The notes: a model not told the origin generated them from the sequence alone. A stretch of 64,000 bases of DNA from Patiria miniata (GCF_015706575.1 NW_024037055.1:11818262-11882261), one strand, 5' to 3'. Counted from the stretch's first letter, positions 23,601 through 34,668 are shown. Program-made: numbers and translations.

Positions 23601-26600
23601 TTTGCTAAAAGATGTATTGTTCGTGCTATTTTGGAGTTTTACCAAATAAATTGATAAATTGCTATTTTTTCTAGCGCATTACAAGACACATCGACCGAAA
23701 AAGGCCCGCTTTTAGTTGTACAATAAATATTACAAAATGTCCAAGTATTAGCAGCCCAACAATTGGCCCTATTTTTCTCAGGGCAGACTGGTTTCCGCCC
23801 CTTCTAGAATCGAAAAATGTGGGGACCGGGAACCAGTCTACTCGCAGGGAGGTTCTGTTTGTACACCCCTCCCCCCCCCAAAAAAAAAACCCATTCAATA
23901 CATGTATTCAGTAGCAGATTTAAAAATTGGAATTTCTTTAATAGTACGGCCAGTATACCTGTAAGCCATGCATGCAATTGCCAAAAACAACTGATCGCGA
24001 AGTTTTTTTAAAATATTTTTTAAACCGCAATATTTTAGGCCTATGGTATCTTCAATACATTTTTACTTAAGGTCAAGCGATTCCATTTGCCCACTTTTAT
24101 TTAAAAATTCGTGATAATCAGTCACGTTGAAACAAGGTCACATGAAAGACAAACTTTATATTGGCAAATCTCGTTGTTGAAATCTGATAAACATGCACAT
24201 ACAACTATAAGTCTGGAGTTTTTTAGTCTATGAGATTGGAAACGACTGAGTGATGAGGGTTGAGATCTCGGGGCAGAAAAGATGTTTGCACTGCCACTAT
24301 ACGTAAACCACCTACCATAAATATGGCATATTCCTAAGGAGCTTTTCATGGAACTACAATGTACCCTGTTTTACAGGTACAACACTATGGTTCAGTGGAT
24401 ACTTCACTTTCCGAAAAATAGTGAAAAATGATGTACACATGTACTTTTTTTCGTGTAAAATCCGTATACTATTTTGTTGAAGCAAACTGAGATTCCCTGC
24501 TTCAGAAGCTATACTGAAACGTAATGTCCCATATGCTCAGCAACTTTCACCAAGGACGAGTCTCGAATCATTATTCAATTCCGACTTACGAGTCGTGCAT
24601 GCATGTAGGCCAATACATGCACAATGAAGGTGCATGGACATGAACACACACGTATAAAGCGACATAAATTATTAAGTGATGTGCTGTGGCATGCAGGAAA
24701 TAGGAAGGGCGCATTAAAGTTTAATAACAAACATCATTATTTGCAACACTACACCAGGTCCTGTGTGGTACCACTAGTGTGGTATGGTTTCCGCCTCAAC
24801 GTCCATGAGTTACTTTCAGAATATAAACATTGGGATCATGTTTTCCAAAGGCTATTTTTGGTGGTGAAATGTGACTGGAGTCATGCACAAGTCATGATCG
24901 AGTCCAAGTCTTTTGCCGATGTGATTCAGGTCGAGTCCGACTGTCCGAGTCCCCAAAACTGCGACTCGAGTCAAGGATTCGGGTCCGAGTCCTTGACTCG
25001 AGTCCCATAACACTGGGAATTGGGATTCAGCTTATTGAAACGGCAAACGTTTTGAAAGAAATCCACACAATTTGAGGTAAAATATTCAAATTTGTTCGTA
25101 AACCTCAAACTTGACAGTCTCACGAGCCAAGTAAAGCGTTTAATATAGGATATGATCATGTGATCATGTGTCATGAAATCTACTAGATTGTGGACCCGTT
25201 CAACTTAACGCACGTAAGAAGCTGGCGTTGCACTGTAAAGAGGGAAACGAGATTTTAAGGCAACACCTTTAGGGAGCATCGTGTGCGGTTTCAGCTCAAG
25301 TAAGCGTTTGAAGTCTGTTTCCAATCTCACAAGCACTTTGATAGTATGTATTACGTTCAGTGATTTGAAGTCGTTGAAGGGAAAACTGGTAAAACATATC
25401 ACACAGTCGAAAGATCAAATAGAAATCTTGGACATGCCCACAAATACGCATAGGCCTTTACGCTTGGTTGGCAAACTGCCTTTTTGCCAACCACGGGTTG
25501 CAAAACTATAGGAGGTCCAACAATGCAAAAATGAAGAAGACTTAATTACAGATAACCAACATATTATTTGATTGTTGGAAATACAACATTGTCAACAAAG
25601 CTACAACATAATTCCTAATCAATATGCCTTTTTACTTTGTATTGAGGGCGTTATGAGGACTTTTTTTGGAAAAAACAATATGTTGCCAACCACGGCTTCA
25701 ATTTATGCGCTTGCGGTAGCCCATATAAAATGGCGCCAATGTTTACAAACAAAAGAAAGGTCTATAGGTAATGCTTTGACCCATCTTCTCTTCATGTCAA
25801 TGAGTCATTGATTTCTCATAAACATGAGCACAATTTGGCTAATATGAACGCACATCATAAAATGCTAGTATACAAAATTATTGACGTGTAAAACATTAAT
25901 TGCGGTACAGCTATACGTTCATATTTCTCAAACAAATTGTGCTGCCTGAGATTTACACTGTGGGTTCCGCCACAAACTGTGCCAACCTAGGAGTCTGCTT
26001 TACCTGCGTGGTGGTTCTTGTGGTGGTTGCGTAGGTTGTTTCTGGATCCATTGTCGGCTGGTGACATTCACATTGTCCAGCTGGTCCTGAAGAGAATGAG
26101 AGATCATAAAAAGACTCGTAAACCTTAAATCGACGTATAACACGATACTGATTTAACACAATGGTAATTGAATTTTTTAGATTTATTTATACAGTGTTAA
26201 GGCAAGATCCTAACTATATACAGTGTTTATAAATATACGTCAGGTAATGGAAAAAATATTGAAATGATTTGATCCTGTTATTCCGCGCGTTACACGGTGG
26301 CAAAGAAAATGTTGTATACATGTACTGATATGTTTAGTCGTAAACGGGTTCAGGGTTTTAATAATAATTTTAGAAAGAACAAAACCAACGAGTGGTCCCA
26401 ATCGCCAATGCTCGAGATAGCAACTACAGTGCCGAGAAAAGGTGGCGAGAAAACACAGAATTATAAGTACCCATTGAATAAACTACTTGAACAAATTGCC
26501 ATTACTTTTTTGTCTACAAAGATGTCATTCTCTCGGGAATGCTAATGACTGTAAGTTCCAGATTCCGATGAACCCCGTAGCAATAACACACTGTGAAATT

Positions 26601-27897
26601 GCAGACATTATTGTTACATTACATCTCTTTATTTCAAAGAGTAAACATTCACTCTATATCAGTGAGAATTCACTGCACCTGGCGATTTAGAGTGACCGAT
26701 GTATTTTGTTTTAATTTCAATAAAAAATTAAATTTGTAGTACTTTTGACTTGTATGCGTGGTGTCCCTAGTTTGAATCCTTGGAAATTAGACAGCACCTG
26801 CACCGGAATAAATGTTGACTCAATTTCGGGAACAGTTTGTTTTATCGTTTGCTGTTTTAACGTACCACTCTCTCCTCTCTGTCCCTTTTGACCACCATAC
26901 ATTGTCGGACTCACGTCACCCTTGTCACCTTTCTCACCTGTTGGGAAATCAACGATGAGATATTAAAACTAGCTGGGCCTAAACTAAGTGATGTTAGAGT
27001 TACTTGTTACCGTCATAGTTAATCATAAACATCCTACCTTTACATCGCCTTGAGCACTGTTTAGGTTCCCTTTCCGGTCTTTCTGTAAAATGCAGTTAAT
27101 AACAGTTTTAATTAGCAATAAATGCAAATTCAAAGCACTCAATGTGTTTATGAAAGTAATTCGTGTGAATGTCGACCAGAAATTCAATCACTCTTTTTTT
27201 TAACCAAAAGATACACCTAATTCAGCAAGAAAATTAAGTATTTTACAAGACTGCAGGATTGTATGAGGAGTAAAGTCATGCTTCACACACCTCGTTTACG
27301 TGTTTTATGTTGTCTGGTTGAGCGCAACCAGCGCGCTTTGATGTTATCTTCATCTTGCTCCTTGTATGCCTGCATGTGTGATGAACATAATTAGAAAACG
27401 GTTATTGACAAGAAGCACTTAAGTCGACTTACACCCAGATTATCTTTTCTATGCTTCCAACTCACCATGCTCCGGCGCTGAACGCCACTTTCCTGCAAGA
27501 TGCCATCATCACCATTTCTTTGATTTCGGTTTATCTCTTCTGCATTTTCCACAGCTGCCGCATTATGAACAAGAGGCGGATCACGAGGACCGTCGCTGGA
27601 ATTATTAGTACGTTGGTCGGAGATATGAATGGCTACCTGCTCAAGCTTATACAGCCTTTCCTCTGTCTTCTCTAGCACCGACCCCATATCCATAATTTGC
27701 CTCTCAAGTTGCCTCATTCGCGTATCGCACTCTTGTAGTTTTGAGCTTAAAGTACCTGTCTCGATCGACGACTGATTGGCGACTACCAATACTATGCAAA
27801 GCATTACGGCCGTGACGCCGCTGCTAAATAAGCACGCAACAACTAAGCTAAATAGCCAACTTCGTTGCACTTGCATGTTGGACTTCGATATTATCAT
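14688..27897 (-). CDS. EDA-like: Ectodysplasin-like TNF ligand (9-exon spliced gene)
   Basis: The protein is a type II membrane TNF ligand. In vertebrates EDA is shed by furin and signals through EDAR or XEDAR to NF-kB. Exons on the minus strand: 27433-27897, 27291-27369, 27038-27082, 26866-26937, 26004-26086, either 23230-23326 or 22928-22988, 21213-21260, 15997-16121, and 14688-14924. All phases agree across AG/GT borders, giving about 404 or 416 residues (human EDA has 391). Order: membrane span at about residues 13-39, coiled coil at about 50-95, basic site KTRKR, collagen triplets GEKGDKGD and GQKGQRGESGPAG, Thr-rich hinge, then the TNF domain (LAAHFEG, GGIYYVYSQ, KFNTCYIGGV, end HFGMIRLS). 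Among TNF ligands, collagen plus furin site plus TNF domain is known from EDA. The open question is only the exact splice choice at exons 1 and 6. Confidence 0.85.
15997..16121 (-). CDS. EDA-like: EDA-like exon 8: TNF-domain middle
   Basis: This is a 125-base exon, entering phase 1 and ending in phase 0 right after GGIYYVYSQ, a signature strand of TNF ligands. In vertebrate EDA the A1/A2 alternative junction falls directly after the matching YSQ. Here I see no second GT six bases further on, so the two-residue choice of vertebrates is not visible. Confidence 0.8.
16370..16503. repeat. 16-bp tandem units in an inverted arrangement
   Basis: Units of the type GTCCGACGCCTCATAG repeat about five times on the plus strand (16370-16438), followed by about three units in the opposite orientation (GTCGGACTTATGAGGC, 16467-16500). 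The pattern is like the terminal tandem blocks of some foldback elements. It lies in intron 7 of the EDA-like gene. Confidence 0.6.
16583..17252 (+). mobile_element. 3' end of a LINE (reverse-transcriptase tail)
   Basis: The frame carries a LINE C-terminal block: SELWTLTKTLDNQIDAFHRR, then LRYILGIRWPEKISN, then after a break SWLSHLLRLPQDAPAKIAHD. A G run interrupts at about 17104. The copy ends with AATAAATG followed by (ACT)n, the simple-repeat tail expected from target-primed reverse transcription. It is 5'-truncated and sits in intron 7 of the EDA-like gene. Confidence 0.65.
18161..18195. repeat. CG/TG alternating run
   Basis: A run of (CG)n followed by (TG)n lies next to the hAT-like MITE that starts at 18213. 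Alternating purine-pyrimidine DNA of this kind can form Z-DNA and is length-unstable. Confidence 0.6.
18205..18707. mobile_element. hAT-type MITE with perfect 8-bp duplication
   Basis: The element at 18213-18699 (487 bp) has inverted ends starting CACTGATCTCTATATAAAGA and a matching complement on the right (CTTTATAGAGATCAGTG). It is flanked by GCTTGCAC on both sides (18205-18212 and 18700-18707). This supports a hAT-type insertion in intron 7 of the EDA-like gene. No transposase is seen. Confidence 0.75.
18708..21212. other. EDA-like intron 7 sequence, no other gene
   Basis: This is AT-rich intronic DNA. The only structures I see are a short stem near 19283-19328 (CCATAT..ATATGG around TAGCCTA) and the GACTGGTTC foldback at 19370-19425, whose inner pair matches those at 13.4 and 23.8 kb. 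Confidence 0.4.
22928..22988 (-). CDS. EDA-like: EDA-like alternative exon 6b
   Basis: This is a 61-base exon, phase 0 to phase 1, with acceptor cctatacag and donor gtaagt. It encodes YTMI then LAAHFEGDVESIASIA. Its final A plus CG of exon 7 gives Thr, and the frame continues RDPINRGYVDLSAING. The strand-A phrase AAHFEG is shared with exon 6a, but the following nine residues differ and the lead is 12 residues shorter. Confidence 0.7.
23230..23326 (-). CDS. EDA-like: EDA-like alternative exon 6a
   Basis: This is a 97-base exon, entering phase 0 and leaving phase 1, with acceptor ctatatag and donor gtaagt. It encodes a 16-residue lead (GPGVPHWSDARPAALL) and then AAHFEGGRLATINTGE, the first TNF-domain strand. 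It is homologous to exon 6b only from LAAHFEG onward. Because 97 plus 61 is not a multiple of three, including both would shift the reading frame of the TNF domain. It is the first of the two met in transcription order. Confidence 0.7.
23541..23590 (-). pseudogene. Possible decayed third copy of exon 6
   Basis: The minus strand reads LIAAHSNGIRTLQ then a stop. This recalls the AAHFEG strand of exons 6a and 6b, lying 250 bases upstream of 6a in the same intron. It has no GT donor at the expected place and a stop codon in the preceding part of the same frame. It could be a dead duplicate exon or a chance match. Confidence 0.25.
24890..25010. repeat. GACTCGAGTCC-type short repeats
   Basis: The words CGAGTCC, GAGTCCGAG and GACTCGAGTC recur about ten times in 120 bases. 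This looks like a decayed subterminal repeat block of a DNA transposon. It lies in the intron between EDA-like exons 5 and 6a. Confidence 0.45.
26866..26937 (-). CDS. EDA-like: EDA-like collagen exon
   Basis: This is a 72-base exon, phase 1 to phase 1. Acceptor cccaacag and donor gtacgt are clean. It encodes two short runs of Gly-X-Y triplets (GEKGDKGD and GGQKGQRGESG) separated by VSPTMY, and continues into GPAG of the next exon. Vertebrate EDA has a longer collagen segment with a two-residue break, so this collagen is short. Confidence 0.8.
27433..27897 (-). CDS. EDA-like: EDA-like exon 1: membrane anchor and stalk
   Basis: The ATG at 27897 begins a short cytoplasmic tail of about 12 residues, then a hydrophobic span (SWLFSLVVACLF to MLCIVLVVA), the glycosylation site NQSS and a heptad-like stalk (KLQECDTRMRQLERQI, EKTEERLYKLEQV), with a further NNSS site. 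Two in-frame donors exist: gtgagt after 27466 and gtaagt after 27433. They differ by 11 codons and leave introns of 96 or 63 bases before exon 2. Both keep phase 0. Confidence 0.75.
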
Positions 27898-29984
27898 AGC
27901 TTATATCGAAGATTTTAAAGCTTGAAAGCACCGCGCGAGTACTATCCAACAAGGCACGACCGTATTTGATCATCGAGGAACTGGTCTTTCTTTGCAGCCA
28001 TGTCTGGCCAGCCACCGTGAACAGCCAGGGCAGTATATGTACTCGAGTCCCTGGTTGCTGGATTCACAGAACAGCTACCGGGACGGTTCTAACTTCAACC
28101 GGTGAGAGCGCGCCGGGCATTTTGTACACGTGAGGTACTTTGTTATGCTGAGGTCGGGGCCACTACGTCACTCTGCATAATTTTGAGGGGGTGAGGTGCC
28201 AGCGTGACCATTGAATCGTATACACGATATTGACAACGCCAATCAAAGTGTGGGCGGGATGAGTTTTCAACTTACCTGGATGCAGCGACGTTGCGTGTAC
28301 AGTGGAAAATCTCCGCGGTTCATCCAACCATGATCAAACCAATCGGGATTGAGTCTAGTGAAGTTATTTGCATATCAACACTGAACAAGTCGGTGTGACG
28401 TGTGATTACGAAAACCACGTACACACCGAACCGATCCAGACAGGATCGACTTCACAGAAGCCCAATTTCAAGTACGCTTTAAATATAGCTTCGTGCTTGG
28501 AACTTGGGCTGGAATTCACTGAACTGTAATTTTGTTCAGGCGTAACACACCCCCGGTTGGAGACTATTTCCTTTGTATAGGAAACTGAAAAATCTGATTC
28601 ACGTGCTTCTAGTTAGTTTTAAATGTTGATGCTGGATCCTAGGAATGTGAAGAAAGGATTCAAATTTAGGAAAAGTAATTGCAGAATGAACCTAAAACTT
28701 CAGCTGTGACGTTACATGTGCAAGGTGATTGTTTTGGTTCGGAAAGCTTTTGTTCATTGTCGTTTTACTCGTTTGATGTTTGATCTAGCATGGAGGCAAG
28801 CCCCGTGGCTATCTATATGCTGACTGCATAAAAATGCAAGTGCAGTGGTTTACCAACTACTTGCATTTCAATGTATTCCCTTGTATCTATATCTTCAGCA
28901 ACTTTCAGGCCAACAGCGTAAGCTTTACTGGAATGCATGAACTGCCGTGAAGGATTTCGGAAGTTTGCGAGCCAAAAGTTTTATTTGCAAATAAAATCGG
29001 TTCAAACCTTAATACCAGCGTTGCTCATGTCGTAATCTGCCTTTATGTTGGTTTATGTTAAAGGTGCAGTCGGCCAGATTTGACCAAAATTCATACGTTA
29101 GATTGTTGACAAAATGATTTTAAAAGTTTGGGTCACAGAAAATCCACGTTAAATATGTATATTACGGAGAAAAACACTGAAAAACCCATTATGTTCACAT
29201 CGATTTTTGAGCAAAAACTATCAACAGACTGGTGCCATAGAAAACGTATGTGACAATTTACCTTGAGATATCAGGTCCAACTATAGCTTCAGAATTACAC
29301 ATGCCAGGCTTTCTTATAAGCTCACGTGTTTGACAACCAAATGAAAAAGAAACACATCCGTCTGAGTCGACGATTGTATAGCGTTCTTTTAACGACTCGA
29401 CTGTTGAGGACCAGAATTTTGTACCCCGAAATCCCTTGAGGCGGTGATTAATACACGAACACAACAACTTTCCATGGTAGTACACTAGTCTTCAATTTTT
29501 GAGCATTCATATACTACTTTAAACATCTTTCCATTTATATTATTTTTAACATTTCGTAGGGAACGCGTGTTGGGGGCCTGGTAGAAAAGGGCATCTCGAA
29601 ATCGCTCCTTTTAACACAACCCGATGATAGCAAACCACCCGTCCTTTCCTGAGATCAGACTGGCGAATCCGACAAGTCCGAATGCGGAAGGTGGATCGAT
29701 TGAAACAGAACCACCGGCCTTCAGTAAACTGGCACGCTACCGTTCCGCTTCATTCGTTGTATAAATAAACACTTAACAAAAAAGAAGTAAACCCCGCATG
29801 CTATGAACTTCGTACCTTGGACGTTGTACCTTTCGATAATGAAATCTTCACTTCAGAGGTCACGCATCACCGGGTCACGCTATATTTAACCCTGGAAGGC
29901 AATTTCTATTAACAGCGTAAACATAATATTCTATTGAAAAAAAAGAAAAAAGGGGGGGGGGGGAAGGCGAAGCAGCTTGGGACT
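27898..29984. other. Upstream region of the EDA-like gene
   Basis: No open frame of interest is present. It should hold the 5' untranslated region and promoter of the minus-strand EDA-like gene, but I cannot place a TATA box or initiator with confidence. The G run at 29952-29963 follows an A-rich tract. Confidence 0.35.
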
Positions 29985-30048
29985 GGTTTGATCATAGAGC
30001 AAGGACAAGGTTCCACCTTGCTCTATTACTATTAGTCTATGGTTTGAT
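29985..30048. mobile_element. 48-bp insertion with an 8-bp duplication
   Basis: A 48-base segment (29993-30040) that starts CATAGAGCAAGG and ends AGTCTAT is flanked by GGTTTGAT on both sides. It contains a stem (ATAGAGCAAGG with CCTTGCTCTAT). The size suggests a minimal internally deleted hAT-type element. Confidence 0.5.
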
Positions 30049-31984
30049 TTTCCCAGGTCGTGTGCCCCGCCTGCCGGTCTGTACCCAGCCTGGTCTGTAA
30101 TGTATTTATTTTAGTATGCATTAGTTTTAACACCATTGTCTTGTCTATGGAACGTACCATATCAGACACAGACATGTCGATTCGCGATTTCATTATTCAA
30201 ATCCATGAACTGAAACCCCCACAAAAAAGTGTTAGGACCCCAAGGGGCGCATAATAGACGAATCCATGCACGTGATCACTCTCACCATCAGGCCCTTTCA
30301 GCCTGCGTGGTGGGTGCAGACCAGTACATTGGCCAAAAATTGCCTACGCGGCCAAATCACGATTTGTATGCCCTCATTTTTTGCTATTCGAACATTTTGT
30401 GGACTATGAACTTGAAGGTTTGTAAAATGGATGGGTGGCAGTCATGCACAGGACTGCGAGCTCGTATTTTCATGAAATTCGGATGAAATTGTGCCCTAAA
30501 ATTGGTCTATTTTGCAATGGAGCGCAGGCATCACTTTTCAAAATGGCGATGGGCCACGAGGCTACTTTTGCTAAAAAAATTTCATCCAAGGAATATCACT
30601 CCAAATGTGATTGGAAAACCACCCACAATTCCACAAATTATAAATTTAAAGATGATGAAATAAGCTTTAATTTGATGCATGTTTCAAATACCTTGGAGAG
30701 TTGTGAGTATTTTAAATTAAGTTTGTAAGTGCGCGTAATTATCACTGAGGTCTACGACTACGAGAGTCGATTTACTGTTCTGCACCCTTAGTATGTGCAA
30801 GTACACATTATTCAACTGCCCTGTGCATGTGACAGTTCATCTGAAGTGGCTTGCCTATGCTTTTGCCATCGAAGGGCGGAAGGGGGCAATTGGATCGGTC
30901 TTTATAGCACTCGCGAAATAGAAGACACAAGCAACTTGTTTTTCTGGTCCATGACGTAAAGTTTACACTGAAACTCATTTTGTAAAAATATCAATTTCTT
31001 CGTATTGTATAGAATCGATTTATTTAATTTCACTGCTAAGATGCAGCCTCACTTACAGACAAAATGCACAATAAACTATGGAGCCAGACAAGACCTGTAG
31101 GCCTACACAGGACAGTAGCACACATTGCGAAATGCGAGCAATGATATTGGTTGCGAGACAACGACCATTTTTACTATACTTATCCCATAATGTGACTCAA
31201 TAGTTCCTCCCTATTGTGATACGGAGGAAGTCCAGTATTTCCCAACACGGAGGAAGTCCAGTCACATATGTGGCTAGTCCAACGACTGGATCCGTTCTGC
31301 AGTATAGGTACTCGTTCGTATGCGACTCTTTCAACCAGGCCCTGATGGATACACTTACCGTGTGTTGGTCCGCAGTGATGACTAAACCACTCACCCAATG
31401 TTTTCGCAATATGAATAATTATGCATGATCATACTTACTAGACGCTGGACAAATTCGGCTCTATTTGCCTAGAAGATGTCTACCACTGCTCCCCATCTGC
31501 CATCTACACGTACATACAGTACACTACATGTACAGTGTGTTCAGCACTATTGCGATGCCTTGGTCGCGCATGCAGGGCGTGTTATAGCACGGACTCGACT
31601 GCTTTCGCAATTCGTCAAGCATGACTCATGGGGATTCCTCTTTGATGTGAGCGTGATTACGCAATGGCGTTGGGGATACCCCGTTCATAAATACGGCATA
31701 TTACGTATAGAGCTGGATTACTACCTGCGCTGTATTACCGGTAACCTCGTTTCCATGGTGTCGAGTAATATGCTACCACAAGCGTTTTCCCACTTATATT
31801 GAATCAGTTTGTATTATTGTGATACAGGAATTATGATTAGGTGTGGAATATTGCTTGTGGCTTTCCAATAGTGTTATGTTTTTGCCGAGTTTTGTATATA
31901 CCCTTCGAAGTTCCAACCTGCACTTAATAGTCAGGCAGCTTAGACAAGCTTTTGGAATGGATGTGGACATTCCGGACAAAAGCG
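30049..31984. other. No gene recognised
   Basis: The open frames are short and without motifs. A 16-bp direct repeat, ACGGAGGAAGTCCAGT, occurs twice near 31219-31265. Nothing else is supported. Confidence 0.3.
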
Positions 31985-32455
31985 CTAAATTGTCCATACA
32001 TGCTCCTTATTGCCTTAGCTTTCAATTTTTGATAGGAACCAACTTATCCAATAACAATATGGCGGCCATCTTGGATTTTAAAGATGGCTGCCTTTGAAAA
32101 CCTATTTTTACCCATATCTTATCTTCTAAGCCACTAAGGATTAAAGTTTTGGTGTCTAAACACACATTTTCAGGGTCAAGGAATGCAACTGTACCATTTG
32201 GTATAGTGTCAAATGGTTTGTTTGTCCAGATACAGTATTGTTGCCATCTTATTTTTGAAGATGGCCGCCGGCATTGAAAACGACATGTATTGCATCTTTA
32301 AGCCGGCCACTTAACATTGAAATCCTAGTGTCTAAACATATAATTTCAGGGTCAAAGAACACAACCGAACCATTTGGGTTAGTGCTCAATGATTAATTTT
32401 TCCAGATACATTACGGTGGCCATCTTGGATTTTAAAGATGGCCAGGAAAAACAAC
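31985..32455. repeat. Tandem repeat of about 170-180 bp
   Basis: Palindromic cores of the form CCATCTTGGATTTTAAAGATGG occur at about 32064, 32245 and 32410. The first and third are close to exact and the middle one is divergent. The DNA between them also repeats (GTGTCTAAACA, TTTCAGGGTCAA, CATTTGG and CCAGATACA recur in order). This is about 2.5 units of a tandem satellite-like or MITE-derived repeat. Confidence 0.6.
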
Positions 32456-32805
32456 TCTTTTATTCAGAAGAGACCAAGATGATTTTAGTTATACAATGTA
32501 CATACAAAATAGTCAAACTAAAGATAAAATCTCTAACAGAATACCGTTGATATATACTGCAGTCACCGAAAATACTGTATAAAGTATAAGTAAAACGACA
32601 GTATGTGAGAATAAAATAATGTCATCACTCACAAAAGTTTAAAGTTTAAAAGTGCTCGCCCTTATTCTCACAGTTGCAAGCGCACTCAGCACGGTGCTGC
32701 ATGCACGTCTTGCAACGCATACACGTTGATTCTTGAAGCCACATTAACTAGTTCACTGCAGGCTTCGGAGGCCACAGGTAACATGGTCCAGACAGGAACC
32801 CATCA

Positions 32806-34172
32806 CTGTTTTTGTTCATGTTCGAGTGCCTGATCCTAAACAGGCTTGTCCCCGTTGCTGAAACATCCCTTACCCCCCAGAAACCTGGATTGCGACATTG
32901 CAAGTCAACAATAAGCCAACTCTTAATCTGGCACAGCAAGCTGAGGATGGGTTTGGAAGTAGAGCTATTTTTGTGGATCTTTCGGTCACATGTAATACTG
33001 TAAACCACTGCCGCCTCCTGAAAATGATCTTGAAGTTGACCCAATACCTCGCATTTACGGATCATATCGGAGCCCTTCTCAAAGACTGATGCTTCTTTGT
33101 TGTTCAGAACAAAACAAAACTACGCTGTCGACGGCAAGAAAACGGCCCACCTCAAGGCGCTGTGCTAGCTCCGTTGCTGTATAACGTCTACACAAAACAA
33201 ATCACAATTTAATTTAGACCAGGACATTGAGCGTTTCATCTACGCAGACGATCTTTGTGTTACATCTCAAAAGATTCCGTTCGAAGCCATAGAAGCAAAA
33301 CTTACCTCAGCACTTAGCCGTATCTATACTATGAGCACAATCACCTCCGTGTCAATCTCGCTTAGACCCAAGTCTGCTCGTTCCATCTCAGGAACGTTAA
33401 CCGCGAAGCCAACCGACCCCTTAACATCAACTGATCCGGAACACCATTGGCCCCTTGTAGCCATCCTGTCTACCTTAGAGTGACCCTCCATATCGCATCC
33501 TGTCATTCAAGTCATCCAAATTTAGTTCCCCGTAACAACATCATAAAGAAATTGAACAACCTCCGTCCGAAAGGGGAGCCAAACCACACACCCTAAGATG
33601 AACCGTTTTGGCTCCGCGCAATTCTTCAGCAGAGTATGCGTGCCCCTCTGGGAGAGATCAGCCCATACCATGAAACCTGACCCAGCCTTAAACAACATGC
33701 AGTTTGATCACTGGATGCTTGAAACCCACCAACACAAGTAATTTGCACCTCCTTGCTGGCATTTCCTCTTCGGATTTCCGAAGGGAAGTTGCCAGCCGAG
33801 CTAAGATGTACAAATATTTATAAATGACAAGTGTCGCCTCCTCCAGGGACGGCAAGTTTCGGCACAAAGGCTGAAGTCAAGAAAAGCTTCCTCAGCCATG
33901 TCCACTCTTTCACAACATCCAGGGAAGTGGCAAGACTCCAACCCTGGAAAAAACGACTGGGAGCAAACGCCCACCGATTGTCATGGTTAGACTATAAAAA
34001 CGGCGGAAACCTCCCAACAGGTGCTACATCGACATGGGTTCAATGGAAAACAGCCGCTTGAGAACAAGGACTAGACGATCACAGACCCGTCTTAATCAAA
34101 TGGAGCTACAAAAGTGGTTAGCTGCATGTAGTTGTGGAGAGGCAGAGTTGTATCACATCGTGGAGTGCTAGA
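32806..34172 (+). mobile_element. LINE relic, reverse transcriptase to C-terminus
   Basis: Frameshifted but readable RT blocks appear in order. They are FECLILNRLVPVAETSL, AIFVDLSVTCNTVNH, NGPPQGAVLAPLLYNVYT and FIYADDLCVTSQ (the catalytic YADD). Then come VPLWERSAHTMKPDPALNN, DFRREVASRAKMYKYL and a C-terminal Cys block, CSCGEAELYHIVEC, followed by a stop. The order matches Jockey/CR1-type elements. It is inactive and carries many breaks. The clade assignment is inferred from motif style only. Confidence 0.7.
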
Positions 34173-34267
34173 GATTTCTACCTGCCTAGGTTCAAAGATG
34201 GCATTGACCCAGTTAACAGGACGGTATTGAGCCGATACCAGCTAATCATGGGTTTGTTGTGGCAGTA

Positions 34268-34668
34268 CCATACAGTTTAAACGGTACAAGACCAGAAGTG
34301 GGCTATGCTGGCTCGATTGCGCCAAAACGGTTCCGTGTTGACGGTACAGACGACACCACTGAGTCGGAATTGGTCCAGTGCTCGCCCTATTAAGTGGCAA
34401 ACGGTAATGGTAAGACCGTTCAGAGCCTGCATTGGACCAGTGCTGGTCTTTTTAAAGCAAACAATAACTGCAGCAAGACGGCGCACAGCCTGAACCGTGC
34501 CATTGCAGGTCCTCTTACGATAAACCATGAAAAAAAGACGGTAAAAGGCCTGAATCGGGCCAGTGTCGGTCCCTTTTTGGGAAACCATATAGGCAAGATG
34601 GTACTCAACCTGAATGGAACCGGTGCCGGCCCGTTCAAGTCAAACCATAATAGCAAAAAGGTACATAG
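34268..34668. repeat. 60-bp minisatellite
   Basis: About six or seven degenerate units of about 60 bp each contain CCTGAATCGGGCCAGTG-like and AAACCAT-like segments. In the plus frame this gives a 20-residue repeat (for example GLNRASVGP and SLNRAIAGP). Because the period is a multiple of three, long open frames appear on both strands, but I see no reason to call them genes. The array resumes for one unit at 34907-34948 after a solo LTR. Confidence 0.7.

Noticed and set aside
24624..25010. Open frame of 128 codons on the plus strand
   Set aside because: It lies in the intron upstream of EDA-like exon 6a, on the opposite strand, and ends in a short-repeat block. No motif was recognised.
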